Counted from the first letter of the stretch, positions 53,941-62,221 are shown. The stretch is 64,000 nucleotides of DNA from JAKRSD01 sp964473995 (GCA_964473995.1 CAYYRB010000002.1:1-64000); one strand, 5' to 3'. Notes: generated from the letters alone by a model not told the origin. Numbers and translations: made by a program.

Positions 53941-53953
53941 ATGATTTGATGTA

Positions 53954-56900
53954 TTACTCCCAACTAAAAATATTCCGGATATAGGGTCGGTACTTTTCCA
54001 TCAGCATGTTATAATCGGAAAGGGAAATTTCCCGAATGCCCGTATTATCACCCATGTTGATGTATCCATAAATTTGATCGGTAGAGAACGAGTATTTGTA
54101 AATCACGACAAAAGGGCCTTCCTCCCGTTTTAAAACCGCATCGGCAAGCACTTTTTTTCTGAGTTTTTCCTCCTCCTCTTTCAGGCGGAGAGATTCTTCC
54201 AACTGCCTTTTCCGTTCAGCCATCTGCCTTGCCTGCTCCTGCTCGTATGCTTTCTGTCTTTCTGCGGCCTCGGCCTGTTTTTTGGCCATTTCTTCCATAA
54301 TGCGGCGTTGCTTTTCCGCATCTTCAGCAGCCAGCTTGGCGGCTTCTTCCTGCGCTCTCCGTTTATCCTCAGCTTCTTTATCTGCCAGCGCTTTTTGTCT
54401 TGCCTGCTCCTCCAAGGCCAGCCTAGCCGCATCTTCCTCCGATTTTTTACGCGCAGCCTCTGCCTCTGCAGCTTTCTTGGCATTTAATTCCGCTTCGGCC
54501 AGCTTGGCGGCTTCTTCCTGCGCTTTTCGTTTCGCTTCGGCTTCTGCCGCTTTTCTAGCGGCTTCCTCTTCGGCAAATTTTCTGGCAGCTTCCAATTCCT
54601 GGGCTTTTTTCTTGGCAGCTTCGTCAGCGGCAATGCGGGCAGCGTCTTCATCTGCTTTCCGTTTTGCTTCGGCCTCTGCCGCTTTTTTGGCAGCTTCCTC
54701 CTCGGCTAATTTTTTCGCGGCGGCTTCCTCTTCGGCTTTCTTACGCGCCAAGGCATCGGCATCTTCCTGAGCTTTTCGTTTTGCTTCCGCATCGGCTGCT
54801 TTTTTGGCAGCTTCTTCTTCCGCTAATTTCTTGGCGGCCTCAAGTTCAAGGGCCTTTTTCTTGGCGGCTTCTTCAGCAGCAATGCGGGCCGCCTCTTCAT
54901 CTGCTTTTCGCTTTGCTTCGGCCTCTGCCGCTTTTTTCGCAGCCTCCTCTTCAGCCAACTTTTTTGCAGCCGCTTCTTCCTCTGCTTTTTTTCGCGCCAA
55001 GGCATCTGCTTCTTCCTGTGCCTTTTTACGGGCTGCCTCTTCTGCAGCCTTTTTAGCTTCCTCTTCTGCTTTTTTCCTTGCGGCTTCTTCCGCCGCCAAT
55101 TTAGCCTCCTCCTCCGCTTTTTTCTTGGCGGCCGCATCCAACTCGGCAATCAGTTGATCTATCTGGGCCATCTTTTGTTTCGGCAGCGTTTCATCAGGCT
55201 TTAAAGAAGAAGCATCACTGAATGCTGCTTTTGCTTCTGGATATTTTTTGGCCAAGAGCTGTTTCTCTCCTAATGCCAGCGCATCGGTATACTTTTTTTC
55301 CAAGGCAGCCTGAGCCGCTTGGCGGTCGGCCTCAGCCTTCAATTTTTGATCTACTTCAACCAATTTATCTTTGGGATAATTCTCCAAAGGTTTTAATTTT
55401 CCCGCATCTGTGTAAGCCGTTTTGGCTGCTGTCCAGTCCGACTGGGCAAAGGCGGCATCGCCTTTCGTTAAGGCCTCCTGGTATTTTGCCTGTACTTCAG
55501 CTTCCTTAGCCAGCCGGTCAGCCTCCGCTTTTTGTGCAGCCTCAATCTCTTTGATTTTTCCCGCGGGATATACTTCCTTGGGTTTTATGGCCAATGCTTC
55601 ATTGTAGAGTGTTTTAGCCTGTTCGTAGTTCTTCGAACCAAACTCGGCATCCGCTTTTTTAATTTTTGCATTGTATTGCTCATTCAATGCCAGCTCGGCA
55701 GCTTTGGCGGCTTCCTCATCGGCCAACAATTTGCCTACCTCTTCGAGCTTTTGTTTAGGATAATTTTCCTGGGGTTTCAAATTCGCCGCTTCCGTATAGG
55801 CAGTTTTTGCTTCTAAATAAATCTTTGACAGGAGCGCTTTGTCGCCTTTGCTTATGGCAGCATTATACTTGTCTGTCAATGCTTTTTCTTCTTCTTTACG
55901 CTTATTATCAGCGGCTATCAGTGCATCTATTTCTTTTATCTTATTTTTCGGATACACTTCGGTAGATTTAAGCAAAGAAGCTTCCGTGTACGCTGTTTTT
56001 GCTTCGGTTAAATTTCCGGCTGAAAAAGCAACATCTCCCTTTGCCACGGCAGCCGCATACTTTTCGTTGGTCTCTTTTTCTTTGGCCGCTTTATCGGCTT
56101 CCGCTTTTTCAATGGCCTCAATTTCTTTGATTTTATTTTTGGGAGCCAGTTCCGCAGGCTTCAACCCTAAAGCTTCGGTGTAAGCATCCTTTGCATCAGT
56201 CCAGCGCTTTTCGACAAATGATTTATCACCCTTTGCAATAGCAGAAATATATTTGTCATTCAGTTCTTTTTCGGCGGCCTTTTTGGCTTCTTCCTCGGCA
56301 AATAATTTTTCTGATTCGGCAATACGGTCTTTCGGGTATTTTTCATCGGGTTTGAGCTTGGAGGCTTCGGTATAGGATGACTTAGCCTCTGCCCATTTTT
56401 TGGCCAGGAAAAGTTTATCCGCGGCAGCAATCTGGGCCGTATACTTGGCATCCAACTCCTTCAGGCGGGCAACTTCAGCTATGGCATCCTCCGCTTCCTT
56501 CAATTTTCCTTTGGCATAGGTATCGTTTGCTTTTACGACTAATGCCTCATTGAATGCCGCCTTGGCCCCAACGTAGTCTTTGGCGATCAGTGCTTTATCT
56601 CCCCTTTCAATGGCAGCCGCATATTTTTTCTCGTTGGCAAGCCTATTTTCCAGTTCGGTCAGTTTTGTTTTGGGATACGCTTCGGCGGGCTTCAAAGTTG
56701 CCGCTTCCTGAAAAAATTGCTTTGCATATTCCCATTCACTTTGGGCATAAGCTTTATCTGCTTTCCCGATGGCTTCGTTGTATTTGTCATTCAGCTCTTT
56801 CTCTTTTCTGAGACGTTCTTCTTCCGCATTCGCCAGTTTTCTGGCCGCTTCCTCTTCGGCATATCGCTTAGCGATGGCTTCCTGTTTAGCTTTTAATTCG

Positions 56901-57430
56901 GCGTCTGCATTGGCTTTGTTGGCCGCCACAATTTTTTCTTTCTGAGCCAACGCCTCCTTTTTCTGTGCAGTGAGGGTTTTGAATTCCTGTTTATCCACCG
57001 CAAAATCATACAGCATCTCATCGAACTTCACCGTAGCTGAGATCTTACTGCCATCAGGACCTCCGGCGTAAGTCTGTGTTAAAAATACGGGAAGGCTGAA
57101 CGGCATGAGTCCATCTCTTTTGGCCTCAGCTGATGCATTGGTAATGAAACGTACTTTTACTTGAATGAATCCCGGTTGACTGATAATCAAGGTATAATCC
57201 GAATCAAAATCCAAATCCAGCTCAAATTGCCCGTTTGAAGCAACCGGCACGGATCCTGCGCTCCTTCCGGATTTCTCTATCGTCACCTTCGCTCCGCTGG
57301 GACTGCCCACTTCCAGGCCTACCTGTCCCTCAATATTCAGCTTTTTATCCTGTGCTACAGCCGTGGCTACACTCAGGCAAACCGACAAAAAAGAAAGGAA
57401 AAGGGTGTTGACTAGGGAGCGATTTATCAT
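53954..57430 (-). CDS. Large exported protein: CarboxypepD_reg-like domain, nine TPR-like repeats, Ala/Lys/Glu coiled coil
   Basis: 1158 residues from ATG 57430; the in-frame TTG at 57478 only prolongs the signal peptide (LFLSFLSVCLSVATAVAQ). About 35-105 is a carboxypeptidase-regulatory-like beta domain (SGAKVTIEKSGRSAGSV, FELDLDFDSDYTLIIS). After a short helical linker come nine repeats of about 65 residues (consensus KY-AAI-KGDKAF, then AK-AYTEA--LKP-E-YPK-KI-EI), each TPR-like. About 800-1090 is a charged coiled coil with two 83-residue copies about 90% identical. The last 55 residues are a compact domain (VVIYKYSFSTDQIYGYINMGD). Automatic annotation might call this TolA, but no TolA domain III is visible. 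Role unknown; an envelope-spanning scaffold is a guess. Confidence 0.85.
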   Translation of the reverse strand: MINRSLVNTLFLSFLSVCLSVATAVAQDKKLNIEGQVGLEVGSPSGAKVTIEKSGRSAGSVPVASNGQFELDLDFDSDYTLIISQPGFIQVKVRFITNASAEAKRDGLMPFSLPVFLTQTYAGGPDGSKISATVKFDEMLYDFAVDKQEFKTLTAQKKEALAQKEKIVAANKANADAELKAKQEAIAKRYAEEEAARKLANAEEERLRKEKELNDKYNEAIGKADKAYAQSEWEYAKQFFQEAATLKPAEAYPKTKLTELENRLANEKKYAAAIERGDKALIAKDYVGAKAAFNEALVVKANDTYAKGKLKEAEDAIAEVARLKELDAKYTAQIAAADKLFLAKKWAEAKSSYTEASKLKPDEKYPKDRIAESEKLFAEEEAKKAAEKELNDKYISAIAKGDKSFVEKRWTDAKDAYTEALGLKPAELAPKNKIKEIEAIEKAEADKAAKEKETNEKYAAAVAKGDVAFSAGNLTEAKTAYTEASLLKSTEVYPKNKIKEIDALIAADNKRKEEEKALTDKYNAAISKGDKALLSKIYLEAKTAYTEAANLKPQENYPKQKLEEVGKLLADEEAAKAAELALNEQYNAKIKKADAEFGSKNYEQAKTLYNEALAIKPKEVYPAGKIKEIEAAQKAEADRLAKEAEVQAKYQEALTKGDAAFAQSDWTAAKTAYTDAGKLKPLENYPKDKLVEVDQKLKAEADRQAAQAALEKKYTDALALGEKQLLAKKYPEAKAAFSDASSLKPDETLPKQKMAQIDQLIAELDAAAKKKAEEEAKLAAEEAARKKAEEEAKKAAEEAARKKAQEEADALARKKAEEEAAAKKLAEEEAAKKAAEAEAKRKADEEAARIAAEEAAKKKALELEAAKKLAEEEAAKKAADAEAKRKAQEDADALARKKAEEEAAAKKLAEEEAAKKAAEAEAKRKADEDAARIAADEAAKKKAQELEAARKFAEEEAARKAAEAEAKRKAQEEAAKLAEAELNAKKAAEAEAARKKSEEDAARLALEEQARQKALADKEAEDKRRAQEEAAKLAAEDAEKQRRIMEEMAKKQAEAAERQKAYEQEQARQMAERKRQLEESLRLKEEEEKLRKKVLADAVLKREEGPFVVIYKYSFSTDQIYGYINMGDNTGIREISLSDYNMLMEKYRPYIRNIFSWE
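54524..55021 (-). repeat. Two tandem 249-bp direct repeats in the coiled coil
   Basis: Copy 1 is 55021-54773 and copy 2 is 54772-54524, both starting at the codons for AlaGlnGlu. Each encodes 83 residues; I count 8 differences. A third unit starts at 54523 (AQEEAAKL) but soon diverges. The period preserves frame. Confidence 0.85.
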
Positions 57431-57535
57431 GAAATCAGGAATACGGAACGACCGGTATGATTTAGTTTGAAAACGCAAAATAGCGTAAAATATTTTGACT
57501 ATGAAAATACGGAACCACGACGAACCCGAATTGAA

Positions 57536-57829
57536 TCAAAAAACGTCAAGCTCTTTAATAAGATTTTCGCGCAGTTCCTGGTTTATTTTTTGAATGACGG
57601 CCGTTTTAACCATGTTCATTTCATTCCGTATAACGGATGATTCCACGTTAACCGTAAGTTTGTGATTGGCGAATCGGATGGATTTTGTGTTTTTCAAAAT
57701 ATAAGGACCCATACAAGCCTTGTACGCCTCTTTGATGCGGGTTTCCCTTAATTTATCGGTGAGCCCGTAGGAGTCAATCATGTACTCAAGGGCTTTTTTA
57801 ATATCGGTTTCGTTAAACGGTCTCTTCAT
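57536..57829 (-). CDS. DUF721/DciA-like protein
   Basis: 97 residues from ATG 57829 (MKRPFNETDIKKALEYM). It carries the DUF721 fold: an N-terminal helix, then W-less core LRETRIKEAYKACMGPYILKNTKSIRF, ANHKLTVNVESSVIRNEM and a C-terminal helix. DciA proteins load the replicative helicase in bacteria that lack DnaC; short Bacteroidota versions like this hold the KH-like domain. The start overlaps the end of recF by 17 bp, a pairing known in this phylum. Confidence 0.85.
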   Translation of the reverse strand: MKRPFNETDIKKALEYMIDSYGLTDKLRETRIKEAYKACMGPYILKNTKSIRFANHKLTVNVESSVIRNEMNMVKTAVIQKINQELRENLIKELDVF

Positions 57830-58931
57830 AGGGTGTTTTATTTGCCGTGATTTCAAACAATCCGACTTCACTTTTCAGTTCACCGATCACCGACCCGATT
57901 CGTTCTTTTTCGGTATCGGTGATAAAAACCTGACGGAAAGGCGGCTTTGAAATAATGGAAATCAGATTGGTGACCCGGGAACGATCTAACTTATCGAATA
58001 CATCATCCAAAAGAAGCACGGGTGATTTCCCCGTTATTTCCCTGATGAATATAAAACGGGCCAATTTGAGCGCCGTAAGAAATGTTTTTTGCTGACCTTG
58101 GGATGCTGCGTTTTTGGCAGGTCTTCCCCCGAGATAAAATTCAAGGTCATCCTTATGAGGTCCGGCAGAAGTAAATGTAAGCGCCAGATCACGGTTTCTG
58201 TTTTCCTTCAACAATTGCCTGTAAGATATCCCGCCTGCCAAATCGGCCTTGAGGCGCATTTCCGGAAACTCATCCGTGCCGGATAATGCGGCATACATCT
58301 CCATAAAACAAGGAATCATCTTTTCGGCCATGTCCACCCTTCGGGCATGAATGTAAACTGACAACTCTTCCATCTGCTCATCATAGATATCCAAGAGGTC
58401 GGCATGAACGATACCGGTTTCCCGAATGCTTTTCAAAGCAGCGTTTCGCTGTTCAAGAACTTTACCGTACCGTATGAGATCATCCAAGTATTTTTTGTCG
58501 TATACGGAGATGAGCGAATCCATAAACTTGCGCTTTTCTGCGCTGCCTCCGTGCAACAAGTCGTGATCGGAAGGGGAAATGACCACAGACGGAAAGAAAC
58601 CGAAATGATCGGATAGTTTTTCGTATTCCTTTTTGTTTTTCCGAAAAACCTTACCCTCTCCTTTTTTAACTGCGCACTGCAACCGATCCGATTTATCGAA
58701 TTCGGATTCCAATTCACCTTCTATGAAGAAAAAAGATTGACCCGCCTGAATATTTTGAATGTCCGTATTGACCAAAAAGCTCTTGCAGGTACTCAGGTAG
58801 TGAATGGCGTCAAGCAGATTGGTTTTTCCCGATCCGTTGGGACCATAGAGAAAATTGATTCCCGGAGTAAACCGAAAATCAATCCCCGAGTAATTTTTAA
58901 AGCCGGTGAGCGTAATTGTTTTGAGGTACAT
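57813..58931 (-). CDS. recF: RecF, DNA replication/repair protein
   Basis: SMC-like ATPase that helps RecOR load RecA at gaps. 372 residues. Walker A is LYGPNGSGKTNLLDAIHYLS (about 30-49), signature region TSAGPHKDDLEFYLGG and SQGQQKTFLTALKLA, and Walker B PVLLLDDVFDKLD. The N-terminal LKTITLTGFKNYSGIDF is typical. ATG 58931. A TACTTTTG promoter element ends 9 nt before it. It overlaps the DciA gene by 17 bp. Confidence 0.97.
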   Translation of the reverse strand: MYLKTITLTGFKNYSGIDFRFTPGINFLYGPNGSGKTNLLDAIHYLSTCKSFLVNTDIQNIQAGQSFFFIEGELESEFDKSDRLQCAVKKGEGKVFRKNKKEYEKLSDHFGFFPSVVISPSDHDLLHGGSAEKRKFMDSLISVYDKKYLDDLIRYGKVLEQRNAALKSIRETGIVHADLLDIYDEQMEELSVYIHARRVDMAEKMIPCFMEMYAALSGTDEFPEMRLKADLAGGISYRQLLKENRNRDLALTFTSAGPHKDDLEFYLGGRPAKNAASQGQQKTFLTALKLARFIFIREITGKSPVLLLDDVFDKLDRSRVTNLISIISKPPFRQVFITDTEKERIGSVIGELKSEVGLFEITANKTPYEETV

Positions 58932-58940
58932 CTTCGATTA

Positions 58941-58948
58941 CAAAAGTA
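58941..58948 (-). promoter_or_regulatory. -7 element for recF (TACTTTTG)
   Basis: Minus strand TACTTTTG, exact TAnnTTTG, with 9 nt between it and the recF ATG, so the leader would be only a few nucleotides. Confidence 0.5.
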
Positions 58949-59033
58949 GCGATAAAGAAAAGAAGCTTGGACTCATATTCTAAATCTGACCCTATTTTGT
59001 TCTGCCACCACATACATGGATTGCAAAAAAAGT

Positions 59034-59041
59034 TATTTTTG
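59034..59041 (+). promoter_or_regulatory. Candidate -7 element for the TPR gene (TATTTTTG)
   Basis: TATTTTTG, exact TAnnTTTG, 24 nt before ATG 59066. No -33 TTG at the usual spacing. Confidence 0.45.
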
Positions 59042-59065
59042 CACCTTAAATTTAGCTATATAAGC

Positions 59066-59758
59066 ATGAATCATTCTGGCAAAGATCCGATAGAAAGCGT
59101 GTTGGAACCCCAAAAATCAGCAGCCAATCTGGAAAACTGGATTAAGGAGAATTCCAAAAAAGTAGGAATCGCCTTGGCTGTGGTCATATTAATCCCTTTG
59201 GGATATCTGGGTTACAAAAAGTTTATTCTCCAGCCCAAGGAAGATGCGGCCTATGCGGCGATGTTTTTTGCGGAGCAGAACTTCGCAGAGGAAAATTTCG
59301 AAGCGGCGCTCAACGGTAATGAAGAATTTTCCGGATTTCTCAGCATCATTGATGAGTACGGTAGCACCAAAGCCGGGAACCTGGCCCGCTACTATGCCGG
59401 CATCTGCTACCTGAGAACCGGTCAGTACGAGCAGGCCATCGAGCAACTTGAAAATTTTTCTTCGGATGATATTTTGGTCAGTTCGGTTGCCTTTGGCGCC
59501 CTCGGTGATGCTTACCGTGAAACAGGCAATGCGGAAAAAGCCGTGAGCAATTATGAAAAGGCGGCCAACAAAAACCCCAATAATTTTACTTCGCCCATTT
59601 ACCTGAAAAAGGCGGGAATGACCTACGAAGACGATTTGAACGATTTAAAAAAGGCCTTAGCCTGTTTCGAAAAAATTGAAAATGAATTTCCCATGAGCCG
59701 CGAAGGCCAGGAGGCGATGAAATACATTACCCGAATTAAAGCCAAACTTGGCGAATAA
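59066..59758 (+). CDS. Membrane-anchored TPR protein, YfgM-like
   Basis: 230 residues from ATG 59066; an in-frame start at 58967 would add 33 residues without homology. The N-terminus is cytoplasmic, followed by one TM helix (VGIALAVVILIPLGYLGYKKFI) and a TPR domain: ARYYAGICYLRTGQYEQAIEQL, AFGALGDAYRETGNAEKAVSNYEKAANKNPNN, KKALACFEKIENEFPMSREG. The topology and length resemble YfgM, an ancillary SecYEG/PpiD chaperone partner in E. coli; the role here is inferred. An intrinsic terminator follows. Confidence 0.8.
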   Translation: MNHSGKDPIESVLEPQKSAANLENWIKENSKKVGIALAVVILIPLGYLGYKKFILQPKEDAAYAAMFFAEQNFAEENFEAALNGNEEFSGFLSIIDEYGSTKAGNLARYYAGICYLRTGQYEQAIEQLENFSSDDILVSSVAFGALGDAYRETGNAEKAVSNYEKAANKNPNNFTSPIYLKKAGMTYEDDLNDLKKALACFEKIENEFPMSREGQEAMKYITRIKAKLGE

Positions 59759-59776
59759 AACGATTTTTTAATAACC

Positions 59777-59808
59777 AAGCCGCGGAAAATCCTGCGGCTT
59801 TTTTTTTA
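59777..59808 (+). terminator. Intrinsic terminator between TPR gene and ribH
   Basis: AAGCCGC pairs with GCGGCTT, stem extended by GGA/TCC past a one-base bulge around a short A-rich loop, and followed by a run of T. It starts 18 bases after the TPR stop and ends 6 bases before ribH. Confidence 0.85.
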
Positions 59809-59814
59809 TTTACT

Positions 59815-60306
59815 ATGTCCAGCAGTCACAAAAACTTATCGGTTTTTAGCGACCGAAACACAGATGCCAAAGGAATGTCATTCGGTATTGTGGTCTCTGA
59901 GTGGAACACGGAGGTGACCGAAGCCTTGAAATCAGGAGCTATTGAAACATTGAAACAGTTGGGAGCCAAGGAAGAGGACATTTTGACGGAATATGTTCCC
60001 GGCACATTTGAGCTTCCCCTGGGTGCCCGCTTTTTTGCAGACAGTACGGATGTGGATGCGGTTATTTGTCTGGGTTGTGTGGTTCAGGGCGAAACCCGAC
60101 ATTTTGATTTTATCTGCTCCGCCGCAGCGCAGGGCATCATGCAGGTAAACCTGGATTATGGCGTACCTGTGGTATTCGGGGTACTCACTACTGATAACCA
60201 GGAACAGGCAATGGACCGTGCGGGAGGAAAACACGGCAACAAAGGGACTGAGGCTGCAGTAACCGCAGTGAAAATGGTCAGCCTAAGCAAAAAAATGAAT
60301 GATTAA
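59815..60306 (+). CDS. ribH: RibH, 6,7-dimethyl-8-ribityllumazine synthase
   Basis: Penultimate enzyme of riboflavin synthesis; it condenses 5-amino-6-ribitylaminouracil with dihydroxybutanone phosphate and forms capsids or pentamers. 163 residues. Substrate-site motifs: VVSEWNTEVTEAL, YVPGTFELPLGARF, GCVVQGETRHFDFIC with the catalytic His, PVVFGVLTTDNQEQA and a C-terminal RAGGKHGNKGTEAAVTA. It lies 6 bases after the terminator of the previous gene, so a promoter within or before that hairpin is needed; I do not see one. No other rib genes are adjacent. Confidence 0.97.
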   Translation: MSSSHKNLSVFSDRNTDAKGMSFGIVVSEWNTEVTEALKSGAIETLKQLGAKEEDILTEYVPGTFELPLGARFFADSTDVDAVICLGCVVQGETRHFDFICSAAAQGIMQVNLDYGVPVVFGVLTTDNQEQAMDRAGGKHGNKGTEAAVTAVKMVSLSKKMND

Positions 60307-60316
60307 ATGCTCCTTT

Positions 60317-60871
60317 TTACAGAGATTTAATCACGCTTAACGCTTCGTCAATATGCTTCTCTGGGTTAAACTGACTGTTGAATATATGACGTATAGTTCC
60401 TTGTTTATCAATCACAAAAGTAACCCTACCTGGAATTAATAACCAGGTTTTTTCTACCCCGTAGGATTCCCTGACCTTGCCCCCGGCATCACTCAACAAC
60501 GGAAATGAAAATCCGTGCTTTCCGGCGAAACGTTGATGCGAAGAGACACTGTCGCTGCTGATTCCCAACACTTCCGTATCCAAACTTAAAAAGGCCTCAT
60601 ACTCGTCTCTGAATCGGCAGGCTTCAGCCGTACAGCCTCTGGTTTCATTTTTCGGGTAGAAAAACAAAACCACATTTTTATTGCCTTTAAAATCAGATAA
60701 AGACGTGGAACCACCTTTATTGTCGGAGAGGGTAAAATCAGGGGCTTTATCCCCTACTCTGAGTGAATGCTTTTTTGCCATAGGAATTATAAAAATGAAT
60801 GCGATACCACACAAAACCAATGCCAAAAGTCCGAATGTTAATTTTGGTTTCATTTGCTGCAAATTTGGCAT
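60317..60871 (-). CDS. Membrane-anchored PrxQ/Bcp-type peroxiredoxin
   Basis: About 184 residues from ATG 60871 (or 178 from ATG 60853); an ATG at 60949 would overlap the divergent rhomboid gene. An N-terminal hydrophobic segment (LTFGLLALVLCGIAFIFIIP) anchors the protein or targets it to the periplasm, unusual for the cytosolic Bcp family. The thioredoxin-fold domain has VGDKAPDFTLSDNKGG, VLFFYPKNETRGCTAEACRFRD with peroxidatic and resolving Cys five apart (C-x4-C), and GKVRESYGVEK. It reduces hydroperoxides. Confidence 0.88.
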   Translation of the reverse strand: MPNLQQMKPKLTFGLLALVLCGIAFIFIIPMAKKHSLRVGDKAPDFTLSDNKGGSTSLSDFKGNKNVVLFFYPKNETRGCTAEACRFRDEYEAFLSLDTEVLGISSDSVSSHQRFAGKHGFSFPLLSDAGGKVRESYGVEKTWLLIPGRVTFVIDKQGTIRHIFNSQFNPEKHIDEALSVIKSL

Positions 60872-60909
60872 GTTGTGTGCAAGGGAATGCTTTTTGATAA
60901 ATAACAACC

Positions 60910-61581
60910 ATGCAGCCTTCAGGTTCATCGTATTCTGTATTTCGCTCATTTTGGCTCATGGGTGTGATCGTGGCATCCATAGCGGGGGTGTTTTTATTTG
61001 AATTCTTATCGGGTTACCATTTAACGCAATATGGCCTGCTTCCCAGAAACATACAGGGCCTACGCGGTATTTTGTTTATGCCCTTCATTCATGCCGATTG
61101 GAGCCATTTACTTTCCAACCTGAGCGCGTTGGTTGTATTGCTTTGGCTCGGCTTTTACACATTCGGACGATTCTATTTTGTCGTCTTTTTCTTCATTTGG
61201 TTTGCTTCGGGAACCTGGGCCTGGTTTTTTGCCAGGGAAAGTTACCACATAGGGGCAAGTGGACTTGTATACGGATTGGCTGTTTTTTCCTTGGTAACCG
61301 GAATGTTGAGCAGTAACAACACACTGAAAGGTCTTGCTTTAATTACCCTTTTCCTCTACGGAAGTTTTTTATGGGGTTTGTTTCCATGGGAATATACAAG
61401 GGATATCTCGTGGGAAGTGCACCTTACGGGTGCGATTGCAGGAGGATTGTTGGCATGGCTTTATCGCCGCAATATGCCTCCGCCGCCGGAGTATTCCTGG
61501 CAAAATCAACCGGATGAGCCCTTTGATAACGAAGATGCCTATTGGCGAACAGACCATGAGGAGCCCGAAAAGAAGGATTGA
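60910..61581 (+). CDS. Rhomboid-family intramembrane serine protease
   Basis: 223 residues with about six TM segments. The catalytic dyad is S117 in GASGLVYG and H171 in VHLTGAIAGG; the oxyanion-type His/Asn segment is HADWSHLLSN. The C-terminal tail is hydrophilic and Pro/Asp/Glu rich (PPPPEYSWQNQPDEPF). It cleaves substrates within the membrane; targets are unknown. Divergent from the peroxiredoxin with 38 bp between starts. Confidence 0.92.
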   Translation: MQPSGSSYSVFRSFWLMGVIVASIAGVFLFEFLSGYHLTQYGLLPRNIQGLRGILFMPFIHADWSHLLSNLSALVVLLWLGFYTFGRFYFVVFFFIWFASGTWAWFFARESYHIGASGLVYGLAVFSLVTGMLSSNNTLKGLALITLFLYGSFLWGLFPWEYTRDISWEVHLTGAIAGGLLAWLYRRNMPPPPEYSWQNQPDEPFDNEDAYWRTDHEEPEKKD

Positions 61582-61632
61582 TTTTTTCCGCAAACTTAAT
61601 TTCGCGTAAAGTTAATTTTATCCTAATTCCCC

Positions 61633-61661
61633 TTGAGGCGTGCCCCTCTTCCCTATTTTTG
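61633..61661 (+). promoter_or_regulatory. Promoter TTG-N18-TATTTTTG, 5 nt before ATG of the lipoprotein gene
   Basis: TTG at 61633-61635, an 18-bp spacer, and TATTTTTG at 61654-61661. This is the best two-part match to the Bacteroidota promoter in the window. The ATG at 61667 follows after CACCG, so a leaderless or near-leaderless transcript is inferred. Confidence 0.6.
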
Positions 61662-61666
61662 CACCG

Positions 61667-62221
61667 ATGCAAAGAAGTTATCATTTAGCGATCCTTTTTT
61701 TCGTTTGTTTATTTTTTACATCCTGCATTAAAGATGTGGAAATGAAAACGGCGCGCGCAGGAAATAAATTTCTGGTTGATGTGCCTAAATCTATGATGGA
61801 TGCCGATAATCTTAAAAAAGGCGCGGATATCCAGTTGCAGGGAAAAAAAGATTTTCCGCTTTTCTTTTATGGCCTGTGTGATGAAAAAAATGCCTCTCAG
61901 AATATGGGAGTAAATTTCACCACGGATGAAATATATTATCTGGAGGCGGAAGAAATACTGGCTACGGGCACGCATGGAAAAGTTTCTCTTCCCAAAGAAA
62001 AACAAGTGTCTTATTTTAAATGCTCATACGGTGAAGTATCACTGAATCGCCAAGGAGAGGAACTCCTTCATGAAATTTACATCTGCGAAGGAAGCACGCG
62101 TTTTTACCGGTTAGTCATCGGCGGGAAGCCTTCCGATATGAAGAAGCACGAAAAAATGGCAAAAGAAATCGTGGAAAGTTTCCGAGAATGGACAGAATTT
62201 CAGGTGGAAGGAATTCAATAA
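61667..62221 (+). CDS. Lipoprotein of unknown function
   Basis: 184 residues from ATG 61667. The leader ends in FFVCLFFTSC, a lipobox-like cleavage site, so the product is probably lipidated. I do not recognise the family. The rest (FLVDVPKSMMDADN, DFPLFFYGLCDEKN, RFYRLVIGGKPSDMKKHEKMAKEIVESF) is reminiscent of the PsbP/Mog1-like alpha/beta fold, which is inference from the pattern of a final helix IVESF. The start is supported by the promoter placed 5 nt upstream; an in-frame ATG at 61640 lies before it. Convergent with the GDPD gene, 2 bp apart. Confidence 0.75.
   Translation: MQRSYHLAILFFVCLFFTSCIKDVEMKTARAGNKFLVDVPKSMMDADNLKKGADIQLQGKKDFPLFFYGLCDEKNASQNMGVNFTTDEIYYLEAEEILATGTHGKVSLPKEKQVSYFKCSYGEVSLNRQGEELLHEIYICEGSTRFYRLVIGGKPSDMKKHEKMAKEIVESFREWTEFQVEGIQ

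Noticed and set aside
54282..55157. Long plus-strand ORFs rich in Ala and Ser opposite the coiled coil
   Set aside because: They are antisense shadows of the repetitive Ala/Lys/Glu codons; low complexity, no start context, no known domain.
54181..55157. Calling the large coiled-coil protein TolA
   Set aside because: Similarity is compositional only; there is no TolA C-terminal domain and no tolQRB genes nearby.
58967..59065. 33-residue extension of the YfgM-like protein
   Set aside because: The extension lacks family features and precedes the likely promoter at 59034.
60872..60949. Longer start for the peroxiredoxin at ATG 60949
   Set aside because: It would overlap the start of the divergent rhomboid gene and bury the hydrophobic anchor.
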